Assembly: GCF_004168035.1 (NCBI RefSeq) | Contig: NZ_SDPU01000022.1 | Coordinates: 248,001-312,000, forward strand | Length of the DNA: 64,000 nucleotides | Source: Nocardioides iriomotensis | GTDB lineage: Bacteria; Actinomycetota; Actinomycetes; Propionibacteriales; Nocardioidaceae | Direction: 5' to 3' | Part shown: piece by piece, positions 1-7,261 of the stretch | How the letters are laid out: each line of letters begins with the position of its first letter | Numbering within the stretch: the stretch's first letter is position 1 | Made by a program: the position numbers and the translations under genes | Notes under the pieces: model-generated | What the model was told of the DNA's origin: nothing | Database searches by the model: none | Seen by the model: the letters and a program-made list of their open reading frames with translations, nothing else

Positions 1-228
1 GACCGGGATTCGCGCGCTGCCGGCGGTGAACAGCCCGCCCTCGACGGTGACGCGCGCCCCGCCGTACGAGAGGAACACGGCGACGACCGCCGCCAGCATG
101 AGCCCGGTCGCGGCGAACGCCACCCACGCGGGCGTGGCCACGAGGAAGGCCAGGAGCACGGTGGCGAGGAACATCGTGGCCAGCGCCCACCAGCGCAGAG
201 GCACGTGCAGGCGCTCGGCGTAGTTCAT
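1..228 (-). CDS. DUF3093 family membrane protein (C-terminus beyond left edge)
   Basis: Reading leftward from the ATG at 226-228, the first 76 residues are visible. They begin [20 protein letters not shown] and contain two hydrophobic stretches (about residues 14-34 and 35-52), then a short beta-like segment ending [13 protein letters not shown]. This is the pattern of the actinobacterial DUF3093 family, small two-helix membrane proteins of unknown function usually encoded divergently from dut, as here. A GGAGG ribosome binding site lies 11 nt before the start. The rest of the gene lies outside the window. The family call is from remembered sequence pattern and gene order; no biochemical role is known to me. 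Confidence 0.8.
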   Translation of the reverse strand, partial: MNYAERLHVPLRWWALATMFLATVLLAFLVATPAWVAFAATGLMLAAVVAVFLSYGGARVTVEGGLFTAGSARIPV

Positions 229-269
229 GTCGCGCACATCCTCCCAGTGGGGCACCGGCCCGGGCTGGG

Positions 270-275
270 TAGGGT
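270..275 (+). promoter_or_regulatory. -10 box of dut, probably leaderless
   Basis: TAGGGT lies 7 nt before the dut ATG, which would put transcription start at or very near the start codon. Confidence 0.5.
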
Positions 276-282
276 CCCCGCC

Positions 283-771
283 ATGGTCGAGATCCTGGTG
301 CAGCGCCTGGACGACGAGGTTCCGCTGCCGTCGTACGCCCATCCCGGCGACGCCGGCGCCGACCTCACCACCACCGTCGACGTCCGGCTGGAGCCGGGGG
401 AGCGGGCGATGGTGCCGACCGGCATCGCGATCTCCCTGCCCGCCGGGTACGTCGCGTTGGTGCACCCACGGTCGGGGCTGGCCGCCCGGTTCGGCCTGTC
501 GATCGTGAACAGTCCGGGCACGGTCGACGCGGGCTATCGCGGCGAGATCAAGGTGATGCTGGTGAACCTCGACCCGCGCTCGCCGGTCGAGCTGCGCAGG
601 GGCGACCGGATCGCGCAGCTGGTGATCCAGCAGGTGGAGCACGCGCGGTTCGTCGCGGTCGAGCGCCTGCCCGACTCGGTGCGCGGCGACGGCGGGTACG
701 GTTCGACGGGTGGGTTCCTGACGGTGGTGCCCGACCCTGAGCCCGAGCCGTCACCGTCCCCGAAGGAGTAG
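283..771 (+). CDS. dut: dUTP diphosphatase (dUTPase)
   Basis: Homotrimeric dUTPase of 162 residues that hydrolyses dUTP to dUMP and PPi, keeping uracil out of DNA and feeding dTMP synthesis. The five family motifs appear in order: HPGDAGADL (motif 1), [10 protein letters not shown] (2), [11 protein letters not shown] (3, with the catalytic Asp), RGDRIAQLV (4) and the C-terminal arm [12 protein letters not shown] (5), with Tyr where many homologues have Phe. A short Pro/Glu/Ser tail follows. The ATG at 283 was chosen because the protein then begins directly in the core fold, and a TANNNT box sits 7 nt upstream. A longer in-frame ORF from 205 has no support. Three downstream genes follow with 2-bp spacing or GTGA overlaps, making one operon. 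Confidence 0.97.
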   Translation: MVEILVQRLDDEVPLPSYAHPGDAGADLTTTVDVRLEPGERAMVPTGIAISLPAGYVALVHPRSGLAARFGLSIVNSPGTVDAGYRGEIKVMLVNLDPRSPVELRRGDRIAQLVIQQVEHARFVAVERLPDSVRGDGGYGSTGGFLTVVPDPEPEPSPSPKE

Positions 772-773
772 CA

Positions 774-1469
774 GTGAAGTTCCGCCGGAAGCAGTCGGAG
801 CCCGACGTCGAGGCCGCCGACGCGTCGTCGGAGCCGGCCCTCGAGGTCACCGGCGTCCGCGCCCGCGGTCCCTGGGATGCCGACGAGGTGACCCTCGACG
901 AGGACGACCCCGGCAAGCTCGACCTCGGCAGCCTGGTCGTGACGCCGCGCGAGGGCCTCGACCTCCAGCTGCAGGTCGACGAGCAGACCGGCCAGGTCGT
1001 CGCGGTCGTCCTGGCCGGCCAGGAGGGTGCCCTGGAGCTGCGCGCCTTCGCTGCCCCGCGCAACGGTGACATCTGGCCGGACGTGCGCAAGCAGATCGCG
1101 TCCGAGATCACCCGCCGCGGCGGCACCGCCACCGAGGCCGAGGGCCCCTACGGCCCCGAGCTCCGCGTGGTCCTCAACGTCACCGCGCCAGACGGCCGCA
1201 CCGGGCAGCAGCCGTCCCGCGTCTTCGGTATCACCGGCCCCCGCTGGCTGCTGCGCGCCACGCTGTTCGGCCAGCCGGCGCTCGACCCGTCCGACGACGG
1301 ACTCGTCGAGTCCGCCCTGCGCGACGTGGTCGTCCGCCGCGGCGGCGAGCCGCACGCCCCCGGCGAGGCGCTCCCGCTGACCGTCCCGCACGCCGTCGCG
1401 CAGCAGATGCAGGCGGCGCAGCAGCAGGCGCGTGAACAGGCCGACGCGCGCCGTACGATGGACTCGTGA
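774..1469 (+). CDS. DUF3710 domain-containing protein
   Basis: Soluble acidic protein of 231 residues matching DUF3710, which follows dut in many actinobacteria. An acidic N-terminus (residues 1-45) leads into the domain, with recognisable stretches such as WPDVRKQI, PSRVFGITGPRWLLRATLFG and a Gln/Ala-rich C-terminal helix (QQMQAAQQQAREQ). The start is 2 bp after the dut stop and the end overlaps the next gene by GTGA, so the genes are translationally coupled. No enzymatic motif is visible and function is unknown; the stable neighbourhood suggests a housekeeping role. Confidence 0.9.
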   Translation: MKFRRKQSEPDVEAADASSEPALEVTGVRARGPWDADEVTLDEDDPGKLDLGSLVVTPREGLDLQLQVDEQTGQVVAVVLAGQEGALELRAFAAPRNGDIWPDVRKQIASEITRRGGTATEAEGPYGPELRVVLNVTAPDGRTGQQPSRVFGITGPRWLLRATLFGQPALDPSDDGLVESALRDVVVRRGGEPHAPGEALPLTVPHAVAQQMQAAQQQAREQADARRTMDS

Positions 1470-1828
1470 CCGAGGTGACCAGCAGGCTGCGCCGCAGCCT
1501 GAGCCGTTGGGCGAACGCCCCCGAGCAGGAGGCCGTCGAGCTCCAGAAGGACGTCCACAAGGCGGGTTGCTGCCCGATCAGCGACGCCCAGGACCGACAG
1601 ATGGCCGACCTGCAGGGCAGCCTGCGCACGGTGACCCTCCGGCCGCGCGGCGGAGTGCCCGCGCTCGAGGCCGAGCTCTACGACGGCTCCGGCACGATCA
1701 CCGTGGTGTGGCTGGGCCGTCGGCGGATCGCCGGGATCGAGCCCGGCAAGCAGATCCGCGTGGTCGGCCGGATCGGCGTGCACGACAACCAGCGGCTGAT
1801 GTTCAACCCGCGCTACGAGCTGCGGTGA
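1466..1828 (+). CDS. OB-fold nucleic-acid-binding domain protein
   Basis: Small protein of 120 residues. Residues about 50-118 form a compact OB-fold pattern: beta strands around LRTVTLRPRGG, LEAELYDGSGTITVVWLGRR, and PGKQIRVVGRIGVHDNQRLM, resembling the anticodon-binding and RecG-like OB domains. The N-terminal 45 residues are helical and contain a CC pair (AGCCPIS). It starts with GTG overlapping the DUF3710 stop and ends in a GTGA overlap with the next gene. The family is a fixed companion of dut/DUF3710 in actinobacteria; binding to RNA or DNA is inferred from the fold only. Confidence 0.85.
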   Translation: MTEVTSRLRRSLSRWANAPEQEAVELQKDVHKAGCCPISDAQDRQMADLQGSLRTVTLRPRGGVPALEAELYDGSGTITVVWLGRRRIAGIEPGKQIRVVGRIGVHDNQRLMFNPRYELR

Positions 1829-2565
1829 CCTCTCCCGCACCGAGCGGACCGGTCGGCGCCGACACGGTCGAGGCGGTCGTCCGCTCCCAGTTGTCCAAGG
1901 CGCTCGGTGGCAAGCGCGGCATGCTCGAGGCCGCCGTACCCACCATCGCGTTCACGGTGACCTTCCTGACCACCGACTCCCTGCGCAACGCGCTGGTGCT
2001 GAGCGTCTCCACCGCGCTGGTGCTGCTCGTGATCCGGCTCGTGCAGCGCTCCACCGTGCAGTTCGTGGTCAACAGCCTGATCGGGATCGCGATCGGCGCG
2101 CTGTTCGCCTACCGCAGCCTGCAGGGCGGGGGAGACGCCGACGACAGCGCACTCGCCTACTTCCTGCCCGGCATCGTCTACAACGCCGGCTACGCCGTGG
2201 TCCTGCTGTTCTCGGTGGTGGTCGGCTGGCCGGTCGTGGGGTTCATGGTCGGCTCGGTCGCCGGCGACCCGACCGCGTGGCACGACGACCGGCAGGTGGT
2301 CCGGCTGTGCCGCAACCTCACCTTGATGCTGGTCCTGCCCTGCGTGATCCGGGTGGCGGTGCAGCTGCCGCTCTACCTCGCCGGCCAGGCCGCCGACGAC
2401 GCCGGCCGCATGATCGCCGCGCTCGGCGTCTCCAAGATCGTGATGGGCTGGCCGCTCCAGGTGGCCGCCCTGCTCGGCATGGTGTGGCTGCTCGCGCGCA
2501 ACCACACCCCCGTCGCGGAGGCCGCCGAGGGGTCAGGCCCGGTGCTGCTCCGGGGCGAGGAGTGA
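1825..2565 (+). CDS. DUF3159 integral membrane protein
   Basis: Membrane protein of 246 residues with about six hydrophobic segments and the family signature near the N-terminus (LSKALGGKRGMLEAAVPT). A GTG start at 1825 overlaps the upstream stop as GTGA; the reading frame is open further upstream but only as a shadow. It closes the dut operon. Its last 33 bp overlap, tail to tail, the convergent RCK gene that ends at 2533. DUF3159 proteins are actinobacterial membrane proteins of unknown function; the operon gives no direct clue beyond conservation with dut and DUF3710. Confidence 0.88.
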   Translation: MTSPAPSGPVGADTVEAVVRSQLSKALGGKRGMLEAAVPTIAFTVTFLTTDSLRNALVLSVSTALVLLVIRLVQRSTVQFVVNSLIGIAIGALFAYRSLQGGGDADDSALAYFLPGIVYNAGYAVVLLFSVVVGWPVVGFMVGSVAGDPTAWHDDRQVVRLCRNLTLMLVLPCVIRVAVQLPLYLAGQAADDAGRMIAALGVSKIVMGWPLQVAALLGMVWLLARNHTPVAEAAEGSGPVLLRGEE

Positions 2566-3204
2566 CTGGAGCTCCTGCTCAGAGTCGGCCGAGGCGACGA
2601 ACAGCAGCTCGTCGCCCGCCTCGATCGGCTGGTCGGCCTCGGGGGTGTAGACCTGCCCGTCGCGCAGGATCGTGACGATCGAGCAGTTGTCAGGGAAGGG
2701 GATCAGCCCGCACGGCTTCCCGACGTACGGCGAGTCGGCGGGGAGCGTCAGCTCGACCAGGTTGGCGTTGCCCTGGCGGAACGTGAACAGCCGGACCAGG
2801 TCGCCGATCGTCACGGCCTCCTCGACCAGCGCTGACATGATGCGCGGGGTCGACACGTTGACGTCGACGCCCCAGGCCTCGGTGAAGAGCCACTCGTTGT
2901 TGGGGTGGTTGACCCGGGCGACGGTGCGGGGGACGGCGAACTCCGTCTTGGCGAGCAGCGACGTCACGAGGTTGACCTTGTCGTCACCGGTCGCGGCGAT
3001 CACGACGTCGCAGGACTCCATCCGCGACTCCTCGAGCGAGGAGAGCTCGCAGGAGTCGGCCAGCAGCCACTCGGCGTCGGGCACCCGCTCCGGCTTGAGC
3101 GCGGTGGGGTCCTTGTCGATCAGCAGCACCTGGTGACCGTTGTGGATGAGCTCGCGGGCGATCGAGCGCCCCACGGCACCCGCCCCGGCGATGGCAACGC
3201 GCAT
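2533..3204 (-). CDS. TrkA-type RCK protein (TrkA-N/TrkA-C), distal gene
   Basis: Cytosolic regulator of 223 residues with a Rossmann TrkA-N domain (MRVAIAGAGAVGRSIARELI, a GxGxxG nucleotide-binding loop) and a TrkA-C (RCK_C) domain from about residue 140 to the end. Such proteins bind NAD(H) or ATP and gate K+ channels or transporters. The ATG shares one base with the stop of the upstream RCK gene (TGATG), so the pair is coupled and probably works as a heteromer, like mycobacterial CeoB/CeoC. The gene for a KimA-like K+ permease lies divergently upstream of the pair. No TrkH/KtrB channel subunit is present in the window. Confidence 0.9.
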   Translation of the reverse strand: MRVAIAGAGAVGRSIARELIHNGHQVLLIDKDPTALKPERVPDAEWLLADSCELSSLEESRMESCDVVIAATGDDKVNLVTSLLAKTEFAVPRTVARVNHPNNEWLFTEAWGVDVNVSTPRIMSALVEEAVTIGDLVRLFTFRQGNANLVELTLPADSPYVGKPCGLIPFPDNCSIVTILRDGQVYTPEADQPIEAGDELLFVASADSEQELQSLLAPEQHRA

Positions 3205-3866
3205 CAGTCGGCCTCCGGTCCCTCGTTGAAGACCTTGTAGACGTGGTCGGCGTTCTCCTCGCGCATGACGAGGTGGAGGAGGTCGCCCTCCTGGATGACG
3301 CTCTCGCGGGTGGGCAGCATGCCCTCGCCGAGCCGGTCGATCCAGGCGATCCGGGACCGGGACTGCTCCTGGAACTTCACCGTCCGCTGGCCGATCCAGG
3401 AGTCGTTGACCGGCACCTGGTCGAGCCGGATCGTGCCGGAGGGGTCGCGGAAGTCGGGCTCCGCGCCGGCCGGGAGCATCCGGCGGAGGATCTGGTCGGC
3501 GGTCCACTTCACCGTCGCGACGGTGGTGATGCCGAGCCGCTGGTAGACCTCCGCGCGTCCCGGGTCGTAGATGCGGGCGACGACCGACTGGATGCCGAAC
3601 GTCTCGCGCGCCACGCGGGCGGCGATGATGTTGGAGTTGTCGCCGCTGGACACGGCGGCGAACGCGTCGGCCTTCTCGATCCCGGCCCGGTCGAGCACGT
3701 CCTGGTCGAAGCCCACCCCGGTCACCTTCGTGCCGCGGAACGTCGGCCCGAGCCGGCGGAACGCGTCGGGGTTGCTGTCGATGATGGCGACGGTGTGGTT
3801 GCGGTCCTCGAGGCTCCGCGCGAGCGTCGAACCGACGCGGCCACAACCCATGATCACGACGTGCAC
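3204..3866 (-). CDS. TrkA-type RCK protein (TrkA-N/TrkA-C), proximal gene
   Basis: Cytosolic RCK protein of 220 residues: TrkA-N at residues 1-125 with the loop VVIMGCGRVGSTLARSL, and TrkA-C from about 140 (DFRDPSGTIRLDQVPV onward). The open frame runs further upstream, but the GTG at 3866 gives the canonical N-terminus (MHVVIMGCGRVG) and has a TAGCGT box 7 nt before it, so it is probably leaderless. It is the first gene of a two-gene unit with the RCK gene ending at 2533 and is divergent from the KimA-like permease. Likely role: ligand-sensing control of potassium transport; the transporter partner is inferred. Confidence 0.9.
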   Translation of the reverse strand: MHVVIMGCGRVGSTLARSLEDRNHTVAIIDSNPDAFRRLGPTFRGTKVTGVGFDQDVLDRAGIEKADAFAAVSSGDNSNIIAARVARETFGIQSVVARIYDPGRAEVYQRLGITTVATVKWTADQILRRMLPAGAEPDFRDPSGTIRLDQVPVNDSWIGQRTVKFQEQSRSRIAWIDRLGEGMLPTRESVIQEGDLLHLVMREENADHVYKVFNEGPEAD

Positions 3867-3873
3867 GGGGCAG

Positions 3874-3879
3874 ACGCTA
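3874..3879 (-). promoter_or_regulatory. -10 box of the RCK gene pair, probably leaderless
   Basis: On the minus strand TAGCGT lies 7 nt before the GTG at 3866. It is one half of a divergent promoter region whose other half serves the KimA-like gene. Confidence 0.5.
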
Positions 3880-3967
3880 CCGGACGCGTGCCCGCCCGTC
3901 CGGCACTCCTCCCGCGGCCCGCCGCACCGTCCTCCGGGGCTTGGGCACCGGCCGGTCGAACATGCCC

Positions 3968-3973
3968 TAGCCT
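3968..3973 (+). promoter_or_regulatory. -10 box of the KimA-like gene, probably leaderless
   Basis: TAGCCT lies 8 nt before the GTG at 3982. A start this close leaves no room for a leader riboswitch. Confidence 0.5.
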
Positions 3974-3981
3974 GGTACCTC

Positions 3982-6036
3982 GTGGGTGTCGGCGATGTCT
4001 CGAAGCGGATCCTCCTCGGCCGCAAGCTGAGGAGCACGCAACTCGGGGAGACTCTGCTTCCCAAGCGCATCGCCCTTCCGGTGTTCGCCTCCGACGCCCT
4101 GTCGTCGGTGGCCTACGCTCCTGACGAGATCTTCATCATGCTCGCGATCGCGGGCGCCAGCGCCTACGTCTGGACCTGGAAGATCGGGATCGCCGTCGCC
4201 GTCGTGATGCTCACGGTCGTCGCCTCCTACCGGCAGACGGTGCACGCCTACCCTTCCGGCGGTGGCGACTACGAGGTCGCCACCGTGAACCTCGGCCGCC
4301 GGGCCGGGGTGACGGTGGCCAGCGCCCTGCTCGTCGACTACATCCTCACGGTCGCCGTCTCGATCTCGTCGGCCTCGTCGTACGCCTCGGCCGCGATACC
4401 CGCTCTCAAGGAGCACGAGGTCACAGTCGCGGCGATCGCGGTGGCGGTGCTGGCCGCGCTGAACCTCCGGGGCGTGCGGGAGTCCGGGACGTTCTTCGCC
4501 ATCCCGACGTACCTCTTCATGTTCGCCATCCTCGGCATGTGCACCTGGGGCTTCATCCGGATGCTCAGCGGGACTCTGCCGCAGGCTGCGAGCGCGGACC
4601 TGATCATCGAGCCGGTCCCGGGCTGGGAGGGCGGGGCGCTCAACACCATCGCGCTGATCTTCCTGCTCGCCCGGGCGTTCTCCTCCGGCTGCGCCGCGCT
4701 GACCGGCGTCGAGGCCATCTCCAACGGCGTGCCGGCCTTCCAGAAGCCGAAGTCCCGGAACGCGGCCACCACGCTGCTTCTGCTCGGGCTGATCGCCATC
4801 ACGATGATGATGAGCGTCATCCTGCTCGCAGATCAGATGAACGTCCGGTACGTCGACCCGCACCACATCGAGCGGCTCCGGCTCCCGGACGGGTCGCCGA
4901 TGCCGCCGGGCTTCGACCAGGACGTGATCATCGCCCAGATCGCGCGGGCGGTCTTCGACCACTTCCCAGCGGGCTTCTACTTCGTCGTCACGATGACCGG
5001 GCTGATCCTGGTGCTGGCCGCGAACACCGCGTTCAACGGCTTCCCGGTGCTCGGCTCGATCCTGGCGAAGGACGGGCTGGCGCCGCGGCAGCTCGGCTCC
5101 CGCGGCGACCGGCTGGCCTACAGCAACGGCATCGTCTTCCTGGCGGTGCTCGCCATGATCCTGATCTGGGCATTCGACGCCGAGACCACCAAGCTGATCC
5201 AGCTCTACATCGTCGGGGTGTTCGTGTCCTTCACCCTGAGCCAGCTCGGCATGATCCGGCACTGGGGTAGACACCTGCGCACCGAGACTGACCCGGGGGT
5301 GCGTCGCCGGATGATGCGCTCGCGCGCGATCAACACCTTCGGTTTCGGCCTCACCGCGGTGGTCCTCGTGATCGTGCTGGTCACGAAGTTCCTCGCCGGC
5401 GCTTGGATCACGATCCTGGCGATGGCGACGTTCTTCGCGATCATGCAGGGCATCTCGAAGCACTACGACAAGGTCACCAGCGAGCTCCTCGTCGAGGAGG
5501 ACGACCAGGTGCTGCCCACGCGCGTGCACGCGGTCGTGCTCGTGTCGAAGGTGCACAAGCCGACGATGCGGGCGCTGGCCTACGCCAAGGCGGCCCGGCC
5601 CAACGTGCTCGAGGCGGTCATGGTCGACACCGACCACACCGTGACGGCCCGCGTCCTGGAGGACTGGGACACCCGGCGGATCGACGTACCGCTGAAGGTG
5701 CTGTACTCGCCGTACCGCGAGATCATCCGGCCGATCGTCGACTACACGCGCAGCATCCGCGACTCCAACCCGCGCGGCGTCGTGGCCGTCTACATCCCGG
5801 AGTACGTCGTCGGCCGGTGGTGGGAGCAGCTGCTGCACAACCAGACCGCGCTGCGGCTCAAGGGGCGGCTGCTGTTCACGCAGGGCGTCATGGTCATCTC
5901 CGTGCCCTACCAGCTGCGGTCGTCGCTGATCGCCAAGGAGCGCGCCGAGCGCGAGATGTCGAAGGCGCGGCCCGGCGACATCCGCCGCGGCGTGCTGCAC
6001 GACAAGCCCACCGGCCGTGCCGGCGACAAGCGGTGA
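3982..6036 (+). CDS. APC-superfamily permease, KimA-like potassium importer
   Basis: Integral membrane protein of 684 residues with about 12 transmembrane helices (residues 35-470) and a soluble C-terminal UspA-like domain. Motifs match Bacillus KimA (YdaO), a high-affinity K+/H+ symporter: SDALSSVAYAPDEI, YPSGGGDYEVA, LLVDYILTVAVSIS, SSGCAALTGVEAISNG, VLAANTAFNGFP, RGDRLAYSNGIVFL, and the C-terminal RWWEQLLHNQTALRLKGRLL followed by a VPYQL-type end. The start is the GTG at 3982, where the KimA-like N-terminus begins. Two RCK genes lie divergently upstream, which supports a potassium role. Automatic annotation would say amino acid permease; similarity over the full length including the tail argues for K+. 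Actual substrate is an inference. Confidence 0.8.
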   Translation: MGVGDVSKRILLGRKLRSTQLGETLLPKRIALPVFASDALSSVAYAPDEIFIMLAIAGASAYVWTWKIGIAVAVVMLTVVASYRQTVHAYPSGGGDYEVATVNLGRRAGVTVASALLVDYILTVAVSISSASSYASAAIPALKEHEVTVAAIAVAVLAALNLRGVRESGTFFAIPTYLFMFAILGMCTWGFIRMLSGTLPQAASADLIIEPVPGWEGGALNTIALIFLLARAFSSGCAALTGVEAISNGVPAFQKPKSRNAATTLLLLGLIAITMMMSVILLADQMNVRYVDPHHIERLRLPDGSPMPPGFDQDVIIAQIARAVFDHFPAGFYFVVTMTGLILVLAANTAFNGFPVLGSILAKDGLAPRQLGSRGDRLAYSNGIVFLAVLAMILIWAFDAETTKLIQLYIVGVFVSFTLSQLGMIRHWGRHLRTETDPGVRRRMMRSRAINTFGFGLTAVVLVIVLVTKFLAGAWITILAMATFFAIMQGISKHYDKVTSELLVEEDDQVLPTRVHAVVLVSKVHKPTMRALAYAKAARPNVLEAVMVDTDHTVTARVLEDWDTRRIDVPLKVLYSPYREIIRPIVDYTRSIRDSNPRGVVAVYIPEYVVGRWWEQLLHNQTALRLKGRLLFTQGVMVISVPYQLRSSLIAKERAEREMSKARPGDIRRGVLHDKPTGRAGDKR

Positions 6037-7181
6037 ACCGCCGGCCGAGGCAGAAGCAGTCGCACGGGCGCTCGCTCGTCGGGCAGACGTTCGACGTCGA
6101 GGTCGGGCCGGTCGCCCACGGCGGCCACTTCGTCGCGCGGCACGACGGGCGCGTGGTGTTCGTGCGGCACGCGCTGCCGGGGGAGCGGGTCACGGTCCGG
6201 GTGACCGAGGGCGACGAGGGGTCGCGCTTCCTGCGCGGCGACGCCGTCTCGGTCCTCGAGCCGTCGCCCGACCGGGTCGAGGCGCCGTGCCCCGTCGCCG
6301 GCCCCGGTCTCTGCGGCGGCTGCGACTTCCAGCACGTCGCGCTCCCGGCGCAGCGCGTGCTGAAGGCGGCGGTCGTCCGCGAGCAGCTGCAGCGGCTCGC
6401 GAAGCTCGACGTCCCGGTCGACGTCGAGGCCGTGCCCGGCGACGACGACGGCCTGCGGTGGCGCACCCGCGTCCAGGTCGCGCTCACCCCCGACGGCCGG
6501 CGCGGCTTCCGGGCACACCGGTCGCACCGCGTCGTACCCGTGGACGACTGCGTGATCACCCGGACCGACGCCCGTGTCGAGGTCGAGGGCGAACCCGTCG
6601 ACGAGGGCGTCGTGAGTGAGGCCGTCTCCACGTCGTACGGCGACCACACGTTCGACGTCGCCGCGGGCGGTTTCTGGCAGGTCCACCCGGGCGCGCCGCG
6701 GGTGCTCGTCGAGACCGTGCTCGACCAGCTCCGGCCGGAGCCGGGGGAGTCCTGCCTGGACCTCTACGCCGGCGTCGGGCTGTTCTCGGCCTTCCTCGCC
6801 GACGCCGTCGGACCGACCGGTTCCGTCCACGCCGTCGAGGGCGACCGCACCGCCTGCGAGCACGCCCGCGCCAACCTCGCGGCGTACCCGCACGCCGCCG
6901 TCACCCGCGGCTCCGTCGACCGCACCCTCGACCGCCTCGACCTAGAGCCCGTCGACCTGGTCGTCCTCGACCCGCCGCGCGAGGGCGCCCGGAAGCCGGT
7001 CGTCTCCGCCGTCGTCGCCCGCGCGCCCCGCGCCGTCGTGTACGTCGCCTGCGACCCCGCCGCGCTCGCCCGCGACGTCTCGCTGTTTACCGAGGGCGGC
7101 TACCGGCTCGACGCGCTCCGCGCCTTCGACCTCTTCCCGATGACGCACCACGTCGAGTGCGTCGCCCTCCTCACCCGCTGA
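6033..7181 (+). CDS. TRAM-domain 23S rRNA/tRNA uridine-C5 methyltransferase (RlmD/TrmA family)
   Basis: SAM-dependent RNA m5U methyltransferase of 382 residues. An N-terminal TRAM domain (about 14-70) is followed by four [4Fe-4S] ligands in RlmD-like spacing: Cys86, Cys94, Cys97 (LCGGCDFQH) and Cys173. A Rossmann methyltransferase domain follows, with CLDLYAGVGLFSAFL (SAM loop), VLDPPREG and the catalytic nucleophile Cys340 in YVACDPAALARD, then a C-terminal MTHHVECVALL. The GTG start overlaps the permease stop (GTGA), so translation is coupled. The exact target uridine (23S U1939-type or U747-type, or tRNA U54) cannot be decided from sequence alone. Confidence 0.9.
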   Translation: MNRRPRQKQSHGRSLVGQTFDVEVGPVAHGGHFVARHDGRVVFVRHALPGERVTVRVTEGDEGSRFLRGDAVSVLEPSPDRVEAPCPVAGPGLCGGCDFQHVALPAQRVLKAAVVREQLQRLAKLDVPVDVEAVPGDDDGLRWRTRVQVALTPDGRRGFRAHRSHRVVPVDDCVITRTDARVEVEGEPVDEGVVSEAVSTSYGDHTFDVAAGGFWQVHPGAPRVLVETVLDQLRPEPGESCLDLYAGVGLFSAFLADAVGPTGSVHAVEGDRTACEHARANLAAYPHAAVTRGSVDRTLDRLDLEPVDLVVLDPPREGARKPVVSAVVARAPRAVVYVACDPAALARDVSLFTEGGYRLDALRAFDLFPMTHHVECVALLTR

Positions 7182-7214
7182 CTCCACCGGGCACGCGCTG
7201 ACGCGGACTCCTGC

Positions 7215-7234
7215 CGAGTCGGCGCATCTTGCCC
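7215..7234 (-). repeat. dispersed 20-bp repeat, single inverted copy
   Basis: On the minus strand this is an exact copy of GGGCAAGATGCGCCGACTCG, the core found three times at 8781-8864 and twice at 48361-48412. It lies in the 80-bp gap after the RNA methyltransferase gene, in the opposite orientation to the other copies. Confidence 0.9.
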
Positions 7235-7248
7235 CTGAGGGGCTGAAC

Positions 7249-7254
7249 TAGGCT
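7249..7254 (+). promoter_or_regulatory. -10 box of the coiled-coil protein gene, probably leaderless
   Basis: TAGGCT lies 7 nt before the GTG at 7262. Confidence 0.5.
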
Positions 7255-7261
7255 CGCGCGG

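Noticed and set aside
3867-3981. ydaO-type c-di-AMP riboswitch before the KimA-like gene
   Set aside because: Only 115 bp separate the divergent genes, and the -10 box is 8 nt from the start codon, so no leader RNA exists.
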